A stretch of 64,000 nucleotides of DNA from Pirellulales bacterium (GTDB taxonomy: Bacteria; Planctomycetota; Planctomycetia; Pirellulales; UBA1268). The translations under genes and the position numbers were made by a program. Below the pieces are notes generated by a model that did no database searches, was not told the DNA's origin, and saw only the letters and a list, made by a program, of their open reading frames with translations. This document shows, one piece after another, positions 17,397 through 26,294 of the stretch (positions are counted from its first letter, which is position 1; every line of letters starts with the position of its first letter). Location: contig JADHSL010000006.1 of NCBI GenBank assembly GCA_016776925.1, positions 1 to 64,000 of the forward strand. The letters are read 5' to 3'.

Positions 17397-18590
17397 CTAT
17401 TCGGCAATGGCAACGCACACCGGAATCTTTAAAGTGGGTGTGCTGGGGTGACCAGTTTCCAGAAGGATATAGCCCTGCTCGGCGGTTTTGGTACATAAAT
17501 TATTTGCTGGTGGTGCTCCTGGCGGAATCTGGATTTCAATGCCAATCCGAACAACATCTCCCCCCCCTATCTGGCTAGGAGGATCGATTTTGACATTGAG
17601 GCCCTCTGGAACAATGTCGACGACACGAGGTCGCACGTTGTCACGAAATTCGCCCTTTGCCGTCAGAAAGATCTTCGTGTTCAGGCCAGTTTGGCTGGAT
17701 ACCGTTCCCAGCCGCAATGCGTTGTACGTGCGATCCCATTTGCGGCCAACAAGCATGAGGTCCCCACTGACGATGCCCTCTACTGGGACGACAGCTGTAA
17801 TGTCTTCCTCGTCGAGAGAAAAAGAAGCCTCAACAGATGTCCTGATCATTCCCAATGGCAGACCTGGCGAGATATCAATAGATAGAAGGAAACCACCCTT
17901 TGCTTCCGGTTCATCGTGTAACTCTTCTTGTGTAAGTGGGCGATCCTCTATACCTATTCTGTCAGCAAAAGAATCATCAGCGATTCGGCACTTTTTGAGA
18001 CGGGGGAGTTGGTCACTAAAAGTGTAGATTTTCACCTCGGCCTGAGATGCCGTATTGGCGGAAATTCCAGACATCACAATGCCATTCGGTTCGGCCTTCC
18101 ATGTTGGAATCACGGTACCTTCAATGGAGAATGCAATTTCTGGCCGACCTGTGTCGTTTGTAAGTATCGAGGCACTCTGTCGGAACGGCCCCCCTTCACC
18201 TTTGCCTGTCCATTTTATCCGCACGACGATCTCATCACCTGCTGAAACATTTCTGCTATTTTTCCCCTCGCCCTCACCCTCGAAGTCACTCACAGTGCAC
18301 GTGCAACTTGTTGTTCCTTTCGTGATCAGGAGGGGGGCTGTTCCTGCATTACGTACAACAAAAGCGTGACTGCCGGTGCCACCGAGGCTTACTCGACCAA
18401 AGTTATAGGTGGTCTCAGAGGTTTGCGCCACCGGTCGTGGACCAGATGACTTGGCTGAACGAGTCGCGAATGCCCCAGTTCGTAGAGGCGTTGTTGTCGC
18501 CCTCAGCAGGGCTGTACCTGAGCCAGTCAAGCTGCCAAGTAGTGCAGCAATGATCGCAACGGACCATGGATTTGGCAGGTTAAGCTTCAT
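17397..18590 (-). CDS. Exported DUF1573 protein
   Basis: The 397-residue protein has an N-terminal signal-type hydrophobic segment (SVAIIAALLGSLTGSGTALL). It then carries the DUF1573 motif near residues 62-95: YNFGRVSLGGTGSHAFVVRN followed by GTAPLLITKGTTSCTCT, an Ig-like beta fold typical of planctomycete and Bacteroidetes exported proteins. The remaining 300 residues look like further beta-sandwich units (VRIKWTGKGEGG, then PVVPVEGIV-like strands). Function is unknown; such domains are thought to act in envelope or adhesion contexts. It lies upstream of the cytochrome fusion on the same strand, so the two may be expressed together. proS is downstream of neither; it is transcribed separately toward this gene. 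Confidence 0.82.
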   Translation of the reverse strand: MKLNLPNPWSVAIIAALLGSLTGSGTALLRATTTPLRTGAFATRSAKSSGPRPVAQTSETTYNFGRVSLGGTGSHAFVVRNAGTAPLLITKGTTSCTCTVSDFEGEGEGKNSRNVSAGDEIVVRIKWTGKGEGGPFRQSASILTNDTGRPEIAFSIEGTVIPTWKAEPNGIVMSGISANTASQAEVKIYTFSDQLPRLKKCRIADDSFADRIGIEDRPLTQEELHDEPEAKGGFLLSIDISPGLPLGMIRTSVEASFSLDEEDITAVVPVEGIVSGDLMLVGRKWDRTYNALRLGTVSSQTGLNTKIFLTAKGEFRDNVRPRVVDIVPEGLNVKIDPPSQIGGGDVVRIGIEIQIPPGAPPANNLCTKTAEQGYILLETGHPSTPTLKIPVCVAIAE

Positions 18591-18677
18591 GATGATGAAC
18601 AGACCTCGTGAGCATGTAAACGCCGCATATCTTTATATACTGTAGGACAGGTCAAATCACGCGCGGCATAAAACATA

Positions 18678-20177
18678 TTAGTACGAACGGCTAATGACGC
18701 TTCTTCGGCTCACGGACTTGCCCGTGTAAAGGCATTTCCCAGGATCCTCATCCCAGTCCATTGGAGTGCACCGGACGGTGACCTTAAGCGGGTCGAGTGC
18801 TTCAGCAACAGCAGGGTCATCCGCGACATGAACGTATGCAAAGCCAGCAGTGTCTTGCTGTGAGACATCAAAAAATTCTGACACCTCGGCTTTTGTGTCA
18901 ATTCTTGATGAGTGGCTGTCACGAAAATCGACTGCTTTCTTCAGCACGTTTGCTTGTACGGATTCCAAGAGATCAGCAGCCTTTTTGGGAAAGTCCTCCA
19001 GAGGCATTGTGAGCTTCTGTTTCGGTGGCTCGTCGCGACGAGCGATACTTACTGTACCTGCTGCCAGATCACGGGGACCAATCTCAACGCGAACAGGGAC
19101 CCCTTGTTTGATGTGCTGCCAGACCTTGTCACCTCCACGCATGTCACGGTCATCGATTGTGACACGAATATTTTCATTTCGCCACTGAGATTGTTCCAAC
19201 TGATCCTTTAGTTTGTGGCAGCAGTTCATGACAGAAGCTTGATCTTCATCTGATCGGTAGATCGGTAATAGAACAATCTGTTCTGGCGCTATGCGAGGGG
19301 GCAGGACCAGCCCATCATCATCGGCATGCGTCATGATAAGGCCTCCAATCAGACGAGTTGAGACGCCCCAAGAAGTCGTCCAGCAAAAAGCTTCTTGGCT
19401 TGTCTTGTCCGTGAAGGTGATGTTCTGTGCCTTGGCGAAATTCTGCCCAAGGAAGTGTGACGTTCCGGCCTGAAGTGCTTTTCCGTCCTGCATCATTGCT
19501 TCTATCGAATACGTTTCAACAGCACCTGGGAATCGTTCGCTGGACGGCTTGGGGCCTTTCCAGACAGGTATTGCAAGATCCTGTTCAGCGAACGTTGCAT
19601 AGATGTCGAGCATTTGCAGTGTTTCCTGAATAGCCTCTTCTTCTGTTGCGTGGGCCGTATGTCCTTCTTGCCATAAGAATTCAGCAGTACGAAGAAAGAC
19701 TCGCGGACGCATTTCCCATCGAACAACATTTGCCCATTGATTAATTAGGACCGGAAGATCTCGCCATGACTGAATCCATTTTGCATACATGGCCCCGATG
19801 ATTGTTTCGCTTGTTGGTCGGACGACAAGCGGCTCTTCGAGTTTACCTTTCGGAACGAGACGGCCGTCGGCATCAAGTTCGAGCCGATGGTGAGTGACAA
19901 CAGCACATTCCTTCGCAAAACCTTCGACATGTTGTGCCTCTTGTTCCAAATAAGATAAGGGAATGAATAATGGGAAGTAGGCATTCTTGTGCCCTGTCGA
20001 TTTGAACATGCCATCAAGAATTCCTTGCATCAGTTCCCAGATGGCAAATCCATGCGGTTTGATGACCATGCAACCACGGACGGGGGATGACTCAGCGAGT
20101 TCGCCAGCCCGTACGACCTGCTGGTACCATTCCGGGTAATCTTCCTTACGGGTAGGTGAAATTCCGTTTTTAGGCAT
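18678..20177 (-). CDS. proS: Prolyl-tRNA synthetase, archaeal/eukaryal type
   Basis: ProRS charges tRNA-Pro. At 499 residues it is the short type 3 enzyme without the editing insertion of typical bacterial ProRS. Class II motifs are clear: motif 2 around WEMRPRVFLRTAEFLWQEGHTAH, the TSETI segment, the GTSHFLGQNFAKAQNI region, and motif 3 (GLIMTHADDDGLVLPP). The C-terminal anticodon-binding domain and the extra C-terminal zinc-like domain end in aromatic Tyr (SRSY), as is usual for this type. It is divergent from the YhaM-like gene, with about 175 bases between them. This enzyme type is common in planctomycetes and some other bacteria. Confidence 0.96.
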   Translation of the reverse strand: MPKNGISPTRKEDYPEWYQQVVRAGELAESSPVRGCMVIKPHGFAIWELMQGILDGMFKSTGHKNAYFPLFIPLSYLEQEAQHVEGFAKECAVVTHHRLELDADGRLVPKGKLEEPLVVRPTSETIIGAMYAKWIQSWRDLPVLINQWANVVRWEMRPRVFLRTAEFLWQEGHTAHATEEEAIQETLQMLDIYATFAEQDLAIPVWKGPKPSSERFPGAVETYSIEAMMQDGKALQAGTSHFLGQNFAKAQNITFTDKTSQEAFCWTTSWGVSTRLIGGLIMTHADDDGLVLPPRIAPEQIVLLPIYRSDEDQASVMNCCHKLKDQLEQSQWRNENIRVTIDDRDMRGGDKVWQHIKQGVPVRVEIGPRDLAAGTVSIARRDEPPKQKLTMPLEDFPKKAADLLESVQANVLKKAVDFRDSHSSRIDTKAEVSEFFDVSQQDTAGFAYVHVADDPAVAEALDPLKVTVRCTPMDWDEDPGKCLYTGKSVSRRSVISRSY

Positions 20178-20352
20178 GGTAGCGGCAGTCTTTTTGGTGA
20201 ATGGTGGTATGAATCGGTCTTAGGGATTTCCTAGATGGTGGTATTGTAGCGAGTTAGTTGGCGGTTGAGATAGTTTGGTAATAGACTAAGACCCTACATT
20301 GTTCAGGTATCCGGCAAGCACCGGCCTGCCGCCTCCTTTGCCGTTCATTCAT

Positions 20353-21375
20353 ATGTCTTCACCACAGTCCTCACGGAATGTCTTTCCACCGCCAAGAAGC
20401 CGTCGCAAATGCGTGACAGAACTTGCTCCTCAGGTCACAATCGATCAGGTTTTTTTAGCAACCCGCAAACAGCTTCGGCCGAATCGCCACGGGCAATTGT
20501 ATCTTCAGGTTGAGTTGGCGGATCGCAGCGGAACCATTACCGGACGAATGTGGAATGCCTCGGACGAACATTTCGAGGCCTTTTCTGATGGAGATTATGT
20601 TCGCGTTGCCGGTACGACGCAACTTTATTCAGGCGCGTTACAGATCATCCTCACTGAGGTGGATCAGGTCGATCCAACGCGTGTGGATGAGTCAGCTTTT
20701 CGGGTGTTGACACAAGACGCTGTTGCTCGGCTACGGCAAGAACTCAATGATTTTGCAGCAACGTTACAAGAATCTTTGCCGAAGCTTGTTTTTGAAGAAG
20801 TGTTATCTGACGCGGCGTTGATGGAAGCTTTTGAGAGATGTCCAGCTGGTATCAAGCATCATCATGCGTATGCAGGTGGGTTGCTTGAGCATGTTGTGAT
20901 GTTGTTGCGGCTAGCTGATCGAGTTGCTTCGCTTTATCCGGAGCTTGATCGAGATCTTCTGCTTGTCGGTGTACTTGTGCACGACATCGGGAAGACCGTA
21001 GAACTCGAAAATGAAAAAGGCTTTTCGTATACCGACTCAGGTCAGTTGCTCGGTCATGTTCTGCTTGGAATTCAGATCGTCGACGACAAAATACGCAAGA
21101 TTGAAGAGAGAGCGGGTCAGCCTTTTGATCAGGAGGTTTCAAACCGCATTAAGCACATGGTGGCGAGCCATCATGGTGAATACGCGTTTGGAGCTCCCAA
21201 ACTGCCGATGACATTGGAAGCAATAGCGCTTCATTTTATCGATGCACTTGATGCAAAACTGATTGGTACGTTGCAGCTTTTTCAGTCAGAGGCCGCTATT
21301 GATGATGGCTGGACACAATACCATCCAAACCATGGGCGAAAGTTTTTCCGAGGCCGTGACGGCAGCCCCTCTTAA
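20353..21375 (+). CDS. YhaM-like 3'-5' exoribonuclease (OB fold plus HD domain)
   Basis: The product has an N-terminal OB-fold nucleic-acid-binding domain (LQVELADRSGTITGRMWNA) and a C-terminal HD domain whose metal ligands are visible in HHHAYAGGLLEHVV and VLVHDIGKT, then HMVASHHGEYAFGAPKLP. This layout is that of YhaM/CBF1, which trims RNA or single-stranded DNA from the 3' end. ATG 20353 gives 340 residues and is preferred to TTG 20299, which adds a proline-rich lead. The RNase R gene starts 51 bases downstream, so two 3'-5' exoribonucleases appear to be made together. The gene is divergent from proS. Confidence 0.85.
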   Translation: MSSPQSSRNVFPPPRSRRKCVTELAPQVTIDQVFLATRKQLRPNRHGQLYLQVELADRSGTITGRMWNASDEHFEAFSDGDYVRVAGTTQLYSGALQIILTEVDQVDPTRVDESAFRVLTQDAVARLRQELNDFAATLQESLPKLVFEEVLSDAALMEAFERCPAGIKHHHAYAGGLLEHVVMLLRLADRVASLYPELDRDLLLVGVLVHDIGKTVELENEKGFSYTDSGQLLGHVLLGIQIVDDKIRKIEERAGQPFDQEVSNRIKHMVASHHGEYAFGAPKLPMTLEAIALHFIDALDAKLIGTLQLFQSEAAIDDGWTQYHPNHGRKFFRGRDGSPS

Positions 21376-21426
21376 TAAAGCGGAGTAAAGTCACCCTCCT
21401 CCGCACAAATCTAAAGAAAAAGACAT

Positions 21427-23553
21427 ATGGCCAGGACGTTGGTGGTTGGGCGGTTTAGTCGCAGTAGGCAAGGCTATGGATTTGTGCGTCCGGCTGATGC
21501 GCGGCCGGCTGATCGAGATGCTGATATTCGGGTTCCGCTGGTAGCCTCTGCAGATGCGGCAGACGGTGATACTGTTCGTGTCAAAATCACGAAAGAGCGA
21601 CATGTCGGAAGGCCGGGACTCTCCGGCGAGGTGGTCGAAGTAATTCAGAGACGCACAACGCGTTTCGTTGGTACGGCATTTCAATCAGCCGAAGAGCATT
21701 GGGTTCAGCTTGATGGTACGCAGTTTCCACGACCTATCTGGGTTGGGGATCCAAGTGCAAAAGGAGTTCGGGATGATGACAAAGTAATTGTTGAACTCAT
21801 ACGCTTCCCAAGCCCTCTGCAGGATGGCGAGGGAGTAATTGTTGAAGTTCTTGGGGCCTTCGACGCTCCAGGAGTTGATACGCAGACTGTCGTCGCTGAG
21901 TTTGGTTTGCCCGGGCCTTTCCCCGAACGTGTTCTAGAAGATGCTCGACGACAAGCTGATACTTTTTCTTCTTCTGTTCCAGCTGGTCGACAGGATCTTA
22001 CTGATGAGATAATTGTTACAATTGATCCAAAAGATGCTCGTGATTTTGATGATGCAATTTCACTCACGCGTCTGGAGCGAGGCCACTGGTTGCTCGGCGT
22101 TCATATTGCCGATGTTGCCCATTTCGTACAAAAGGGTTCGGCACTCGATCAAGAAGCCCTTGCCCGTGGTACCAGCGTTTATCTACCTGATCAGGTCATC
22201 CCTATGCTGCCTGAGATTGTTTCAAACAATCTTGCGAGCCTGCAGCCGGACCGTCTTCGTCTCGCCCGTACGTGTTGGATTGAATTCTCTGAGGACGGGG
22301 TTCCAGTTCACACTGAAGTTCAGCGAACGGTTATCAAGAGTTGTCGTCGTTTTACATACGAAGAAGTAGATGTGTTCCTTGCGGATCAAAACACCAAAGA
22401 AATAGCCATGAAGGCATCGGTTCGTGAACTGCTCGGGAGAATGCAGCGACTTGCTTCTATCTTGCGAGATCGGCGACTGACGCGCGGTGCGCTCGAACTC
22501 AATATGCCTGAAGTGAAGATTGATCTTGACCAGTCGGGCCGAGTTGCTGGTGCTCATGTTGTTGAAAACACTGAGAGTCATCAGATTGTGGAAGAATTTA
22601 TGCTTGCAGCAAATGAGGCCGTCGCCGAGAAAATAGCTGCTGCAAAAGGAAAGTTTCTACGACGAGTTCACCCATCACCAGACCTGCGGAAACTGCGACA
22701 GCTCACAGAATTTGTTCTTGAGCTTGGTTTTGAAGTCGAGTCACTTGAAAGCCGCTTTGAATTGCAACGGTTGCTCGGGCTAGCTCGTCATCAACCAGAA
22801 GAGCATGCAGTTCACTATGCAGTTTTAAGGAGCCTCTCGCGAGCAGTGTATGCTCCTCTAGACGAAGGACACTATGCCCTTGCCAGTGATTGTTATTGTC
22901 ATTTTACATCCCCTATTCGTCGATATCCTGATCTGACGATCCATCGGGCACTCGACTTTCTCGAAGCCGGTAAGAGGCCCCCTGATGACCACCTTGAGCA
23001 ACTCGGAGAACACTGTTCGGAGCTCGAGCGACGGGCTGAGGCGGCGGAACGTGAATTAATAAAGCTCAAGCTCCTGCATTTTTTGAGCAGTCGTGTTGGA
23101 ATGGAGCTTGATGGTGTGGTGACAGGCGTTGCACGATTCGGCATTTTTGTTCAAGGCATTCATTTACCAGCTGAAGGGTTGATTGAGACAGAAGAATTAC
23201 CGACCGATCAGTATCGTTTTGATCGTTCGTCTCACACGCTCAGTGGTCATCGACCCGGAAATATATACCGATTAGGTGATCAGATTCGAGTATGTGTGAG
23301 AGAAGTTGATCTCGGAAAGCGAAACCTTCTCTTTGCCCCGGCATTGGGAAACAATGAGTCGAGAAGGAAACAAAAGAGTCGTCGTCTTGCGTCGTCACGA
23401 CGGAGTCATTCCCGCGGAGGGAAAAAAAGTGTTCGGCAGACTGAGAGGCAGCGAAAAAATCATGCGGAGAAAGGACCAAAATCTGCGAATCAAAAAAAAG
23501 CAAGTGATCAGGGAACCAGGCGGAAGAAATCAAAACGGCATAAAAGCCGGTAA
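21427..23553 (+). CDS. rnr: Ribonuclease R
   Basis: RNase R degrades structured RNA processively from the 3' end. The 708-residue protein has cold-shock-type domains at the N terminus (GRFSRSRQGYGFVRPAD), the RNB catalytic centre TIDPKDARDFDDAIS with the metal-binding aspartates, the FTSPIRRYPDLTIHR motif, and an S1 domain (LDGVVTGVARFGIFVQG) near residues 555-635. The last 65 residues are a Lys/Arg/Ser-rich tail, probably an RNA-contact or unwinding extension as in other RNase R proteins. The length is slightly short compared with E. coli because the N-terminal helix-turn-helix region is missing. Confidence 0.95.
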   Translation: MARTLVVGRFSRSRQGYGFVRPADARPADRDADIRVPLVASADAADGDTVRVKITKERHVGRPGLSGEVVEVIQRRTTRFVGTAFQSAEEHWVQLDGTQFPRPIWVGDPSAKGVRDDDKVIVELIRFPSPLQDGEGVIVEVLGAFDAPGVDTQTVVAEFGLPGPFPERVLEDARRQADTFSSSVPAGRQDLTDEIIVTIDPKDARDFDDAISLTRLERGHWLLGVHIADVAHFVQKGSALDQEALARGTSVYLPDQVIPMLPEIVSNNLASLQPDRLRLARTCWIEFSEDGVPVHTEVQRTVIKSCRRFTYEEVDVFLADQNTKEIAMKASVRELLGRMQRLASILRDRRLTRGALELNMPEVKIDLDQSGRVAGAHVVENTESHQIVEEFMLAANEAVAEKIAAAKGKFLRRVHPSPDLRKLRQLTEFVLELGFEVESLESRFELQRLLGLARHQPEEHAVHYAVLRSLSRAVYAPLDEGHYALASDCYCHFTSPIRRYPDLTIHRALDFLEAGKRPPDDHLEQLGEHCSELERRAEAAERELIKLKLLHFLSSRVGMELDGVVTGVARFGIFVQGIHLPAEGLIETEELPTDQYRFDRSSHTLSGHRPGNIYRLGDQIRVCVREVDLGKRNLLFAPALGNNESRRKQKSRRLASSRRSHSRGGKKSVRQTERQRKNHAEKGPKSANQKKASDQGTRRKKSKRHKSR

Positions 23554-23654
23554 GGCTGGTTGCTTTAGTTAGAACTCGTACAATCAAGGTCCCTGAAGAG
23601 TCTATGTCTTTGACCAGTCTTTCCGTCGCCTTTCCAAAAGGATTCATTACATAA

Positions 23655-24839
23655 ATGCCGCAGCGAACACCTCTTGCCGAATGGCACGAAAATAATCGTG
23701 GACGAATGGTCGATTTTGCTGGATGGTCAATGCCCGTTCAGTACTCTTCAATTGTTTCCGAGCATCTTGGCACCCGCAAAGGGGTGGGGGTTTTTGATGT
23801 GTCGCATATGGGACGAGTTGCTGTAGAAGGGAATCAGGCAGCCGAATGGCTGGATTCTATGTTGACTCGGCAGGTTGTTGACCTGCCGGTGTGTCGAGCC
23901 CGTTACACATTGATTACTGGCGTAGCTGGTGAAGAAGATAACGTCCAGTTGGATGGAGCCCCTGTCATACTTGATGATGCTTTGGTAACCCGTCTTGCCG
24001 ATCAGAAGGACGGATCCCAGCGATTCGTCCTTGTCGTGAATGCCAGCAATCGGCAGCGTGTCGTCCGCTGGCTTCAGGCTCGTTTGCCGCCAGAAGGCGT
24101 CACTCTCAATGATACGACAGAAGACTCCGCAATGATTGCCGTCCAGGGGCCACTGGTGTTTGGGCATACGGCAGAGGATGTTTTTGCGGGGCCTTTGGGA
24201 AGTGTTTTTGGCAAAAAAGTTCTTCAACAACTTGCTACCCTGCCAAATTATGGCGTGCTCGAGACCGAATTAAGCGGAGAGCCGGTTCTCGTGAGCCGAA
24301 CGGGCTACACAGGAGAGGACGGAGTTGAAATTATTCTGGGATCATCGCAAGCGTTAGGTTTATGGAAGTGTCTGGTTGAAGAAGGTAGCGCTATTCCTTG
24401 TGGCCTCGGTAGTCGCGATACCCTGCGGCTTGAGGCTGCTATGCCGCTTTACGGTCATGAACTGTGTGAAAAAACTGACCCCTTTTCAGCAGGTCTTGGA
24501 TTTGCGGTGAATATCGATGGTCGAGAATTTCCAGGTGCTGAAGAAATGCGAACACGTCGTAGCTCGAGTGATCGCTGTCGAATTGGTCTGGTATTCGAGT
24601 CGCGTCGAGCAGCTCGAAGCGGTGATCATGTCCTGGTTTCCAAGAATGGGACTGACTCGATTTGCGGAGAGATTACGAGTGGGAGTTTTTCACCAACATG
24701 TGAACGAGGAATTGCTTTGGCCATAGTTGATCGAGCGATTGCTGAGCAGGAATGTGAACTTGAAGTACTGGTACGAGGCGTGCGACTGCCGGCAAAACTT
24801 GTTTCCCTTCCATTTTATCGTCGACATCGCCACGATTGA
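23655..24839 (+). CDS. gcvT: Glycine cleavage system T protein (aminomethyltransferase)
   Basis: GcvT transfers the methylene group from aminomethyl-lipoyl-GcvH to tetrahydrofolate, releasing ammonia. The 394-residue product begins with the family motif LAEWHENNRGRMVDFAGWSMPVQY, continues with GVFDVSHMGR, and has SRTGYTGEDGVEI and the GLGSRDTLRLEAAMPLYGHEL segment, all diagnostic for GcvT against sarcosine-dehydrogenase relatives. A small insertion near residues 93-105 (VAGEEDNVQLDGAP) differs from the usual GGVxDD loop, which contains a catalytic Asp elsewhere. gcvH follows after 55 bases, but no gcvP gene is present in the window. Confidence 0.94.
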   Translation: MPQRTPLAEWHENNRGRMVDFAGWSMPVQYSSIVSEHLGTRKGVGVFDVSHMGRVAVEGNQAAEWLDSMLTRQVVDLPVCRARYTLITGVAGEEDNVQLDGAPVILDDALVTRLADQKDGSQRFVLVVNASNRQRVVRWLQARLPPEGVTLNDTTEDSAMIAVQGPLVFGHTAEDVFAGPLGSVFGKKVLQQLATLPNYGVLETELSGEPVLVSRTGYTGEDGVEIILGSSQALGLWKCLVEEGSAIPCGLGSRDTLRLEAAMPLYGHELCEKTDPFSAGLGFAVNIDGREFPGAEEMRTRRSSSDRCRIGLVFESRRAARSGDHVLVSKNGTDSICGEITSGSFSPTCERGIALAIVDRAIAEQECELEVLVRGVRLPAKLVSLPFYRRHRHD

Positions 24840-24894
24840 CGCACCGTATTAGATCCTGGTCTGTCTAGACATCACTAACCTTTGGAGAAATGCT

Positions 24895-25275
24895 ATGGAG
24901 AAGTCTCGCCGCTACGCAAAGTCACACGAATGGGCACGATTAGAAGATGACGGATCGGTCACAGTCGGTATTTCGGCGTACGCCGTAGAAGCACTGACTG
25001 ATCTCGTTTTCATGCAATTGCCCGACGTCGGCGCGACAGTGACTGCTGGAGAATCTTTCGGTGAGATCGAAAGTGTGAAGGCAGTGAGTGATCTTTACGC
25101 ACCTATTTCAGGAACGGTGGTTGCTGCAAACACGGATCTGCCCAGTCAGCTCGAAACGCTTGGTAGCGATCCTTACGGAAGTGGATGGGTTGTTCGTGTT
25201 CAGCCTGATTCAGTCGAGCAACTCGAGGCATTAATGGATCAGGAAGCGTACGATAAGCTCATTGGAGGTGAATGA
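24895..25275 (+). CDS. gcvH: Glycine cleavage system H protein
   Basis: GcvH is the lipoylated shuttle protein of the glycine cleavage system. The 126-residue protein has normal size and the lipoylation site Lys62 in GEIESVKAVSDLYAP. It starts RYAKSHEWARLEDDG, the usual GcvH opening. An ATGA overlap at its end couples it to the downstream octanoyl/lipoyl transferase-type gene, which is a natural partner because GcvH is the entry point of lipoate attachment in organisms using LipM or LplA. Confidence 0.96.
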   Translation: MEKSRRYAKSHEWARLEDDGSVTVGISAYAVEALTDLVFMQLPDVGATVTAGESFGEIESVKAVSDLYAPISGTVVAANTDLPSQLETLGSDPYGSGWVVRVQPDSVEQLEALMDQEAYDKLIGGE

Positions 25276-26096
25276 ATTTGTCAGGTTCCAGCAAGTCTTC
25301 ACCAAATAAAAAACAGCGGATTGGCTTCTCTGTCTGGCGGGATCCCCCGGCATCTGGTGGATGGAACATGGCTGCTGATGAAGCGATTGCGCGTCGGTCT
25401 GAGGAAACGAATAGTGTGCTTATGAGGTTATACGGCTGGCACCCGCATACGGTTTCACTCGGTAGCTTTCAGCGTTACGTCGATTTTTCTGAAACACCGG
25501 AATTGTCTCACTGGCCAGTTGTTCGTCGGCCAAGTGGAGGTGGTGCAATCATCCATGGGACTGATCTCACATATGGTCTGGCAGTTCCTGGTAGTCATGA
25601 CTGGAGTCGAGGAACTGAGAAGCTTTACGCCGCAGTTCACGGCGCTCTTGTTGAAGAACTCAGCGAACGTCATCTCTCGGCATACATGGTGGAAGCTCCG
25701 GGTAGGGAAACGGAGCAAAATTTTTACTGCTTCAACCGCCGGGCATTCGGAGACCTTGTTGTAGAGCATGCAGCAGCAGGTTCTTCGCATGGTAATCATA
25801 AAATACTCGGGAGTGCGCAGCGAAGACTCTCTGGGGTCGTCTTGCAACACGGTAGTCTTCTCTTGCATAGAAATCCTCATATCCAAGGTGTTGGTAGTCA
25901 TCTGGGGCTTGGAGATGTACTTCCAGCAGGCTCGGGCTCAGTAAACGAAGTTGTTGACGGTTGGCTTCAACGCCTGGCGGATCGTCTGCATGGAGAATTG
26001 ATTGCGGAGACAGGGCCTTCATACGTCAAAGAAAATAAAGACATCATTACGCGGACAGAAAGATACGAAAGCACAGCGTGGCTACAGAGACGCTGA
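25272..26096 (+). CDS. Octanoyl/lipoate-protein transferase, LipM or LplA type
   Basis: The 274-residue protein belongs to the biotin/lipoate ligase (BPL_LplA) fold. Visible motifs are NMAADEAI near residue 32, RRPSGGGAIIHGTDLTYGL (the pocket for the lipoyl group), and HKILGSAQRR with the conserved Lys177. Cys153 in YCFNRRAFGDLVV occupies the position of the catalytic cysteine of LipM octanoyltransferases, so octanoyl transfer from ACP to GcvH is the best reading; LplA-type ligase activity is the alternative. It overlaps gcvH by four bases. After it comes a 198-base gap. Confidence 0.82.
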   Translation: MNLSGSSKSSPNKKQRIGFSVWRDPPASGGWNMAADEAIARRSEETNSVLMRLYGWHPHTVSLGSFQRYVDFSETPELSHWPVVRRPSGGGAIIHGTDLTYGLAVPGSHDWSRGTEKLYAAVHGALVEELSERHLSAYMVEAPGRETEQNFYCFNRRAFGDLVVEHAAAGSSHGNHKILGSAQRRLSGVVLQHGSLLLHRNPHIQGVGSHLGLGDVLPAGSGSVNEVVDGWLQRLADRLHGELIAETGPSYVKENKDIITRTERYESTAWLQRR

Positions 26097-26129
26097 AAAG
26101 CATTACCGACACAATCTCTGTGGGTTTGC

Positions 26130-26157
26130 CCCCCTGCGCACCCCGCCGTTTAGGGGG
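26130..26157 (+). terminator. GC-rich hairpin after the gcvT-gcvH-transferase run
   Basis: CCCCCT (26130-26135) can pair with AGGGGG (26152-26157) around a 16-base loop, 34 bases after the transferase stop. There is no strong T run after it, so it may be an imperfect terminator. It lies in the 198-base gap before the FHA gene, where I see no other feature. Confidence 0.3.
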
Positions 26158-26294
26158 AGGTGACCTTTGCCGCTGGACTTTATTGCATCGAGTTGATAGC
26201 GTTACTAAAACGAGTTGATGGTTTTTATTTTGTCCCGATCATTTTGGCTCGTTTTTGGGGAATTGGAACATGACACGTTATCGAGTTAGGTCAT

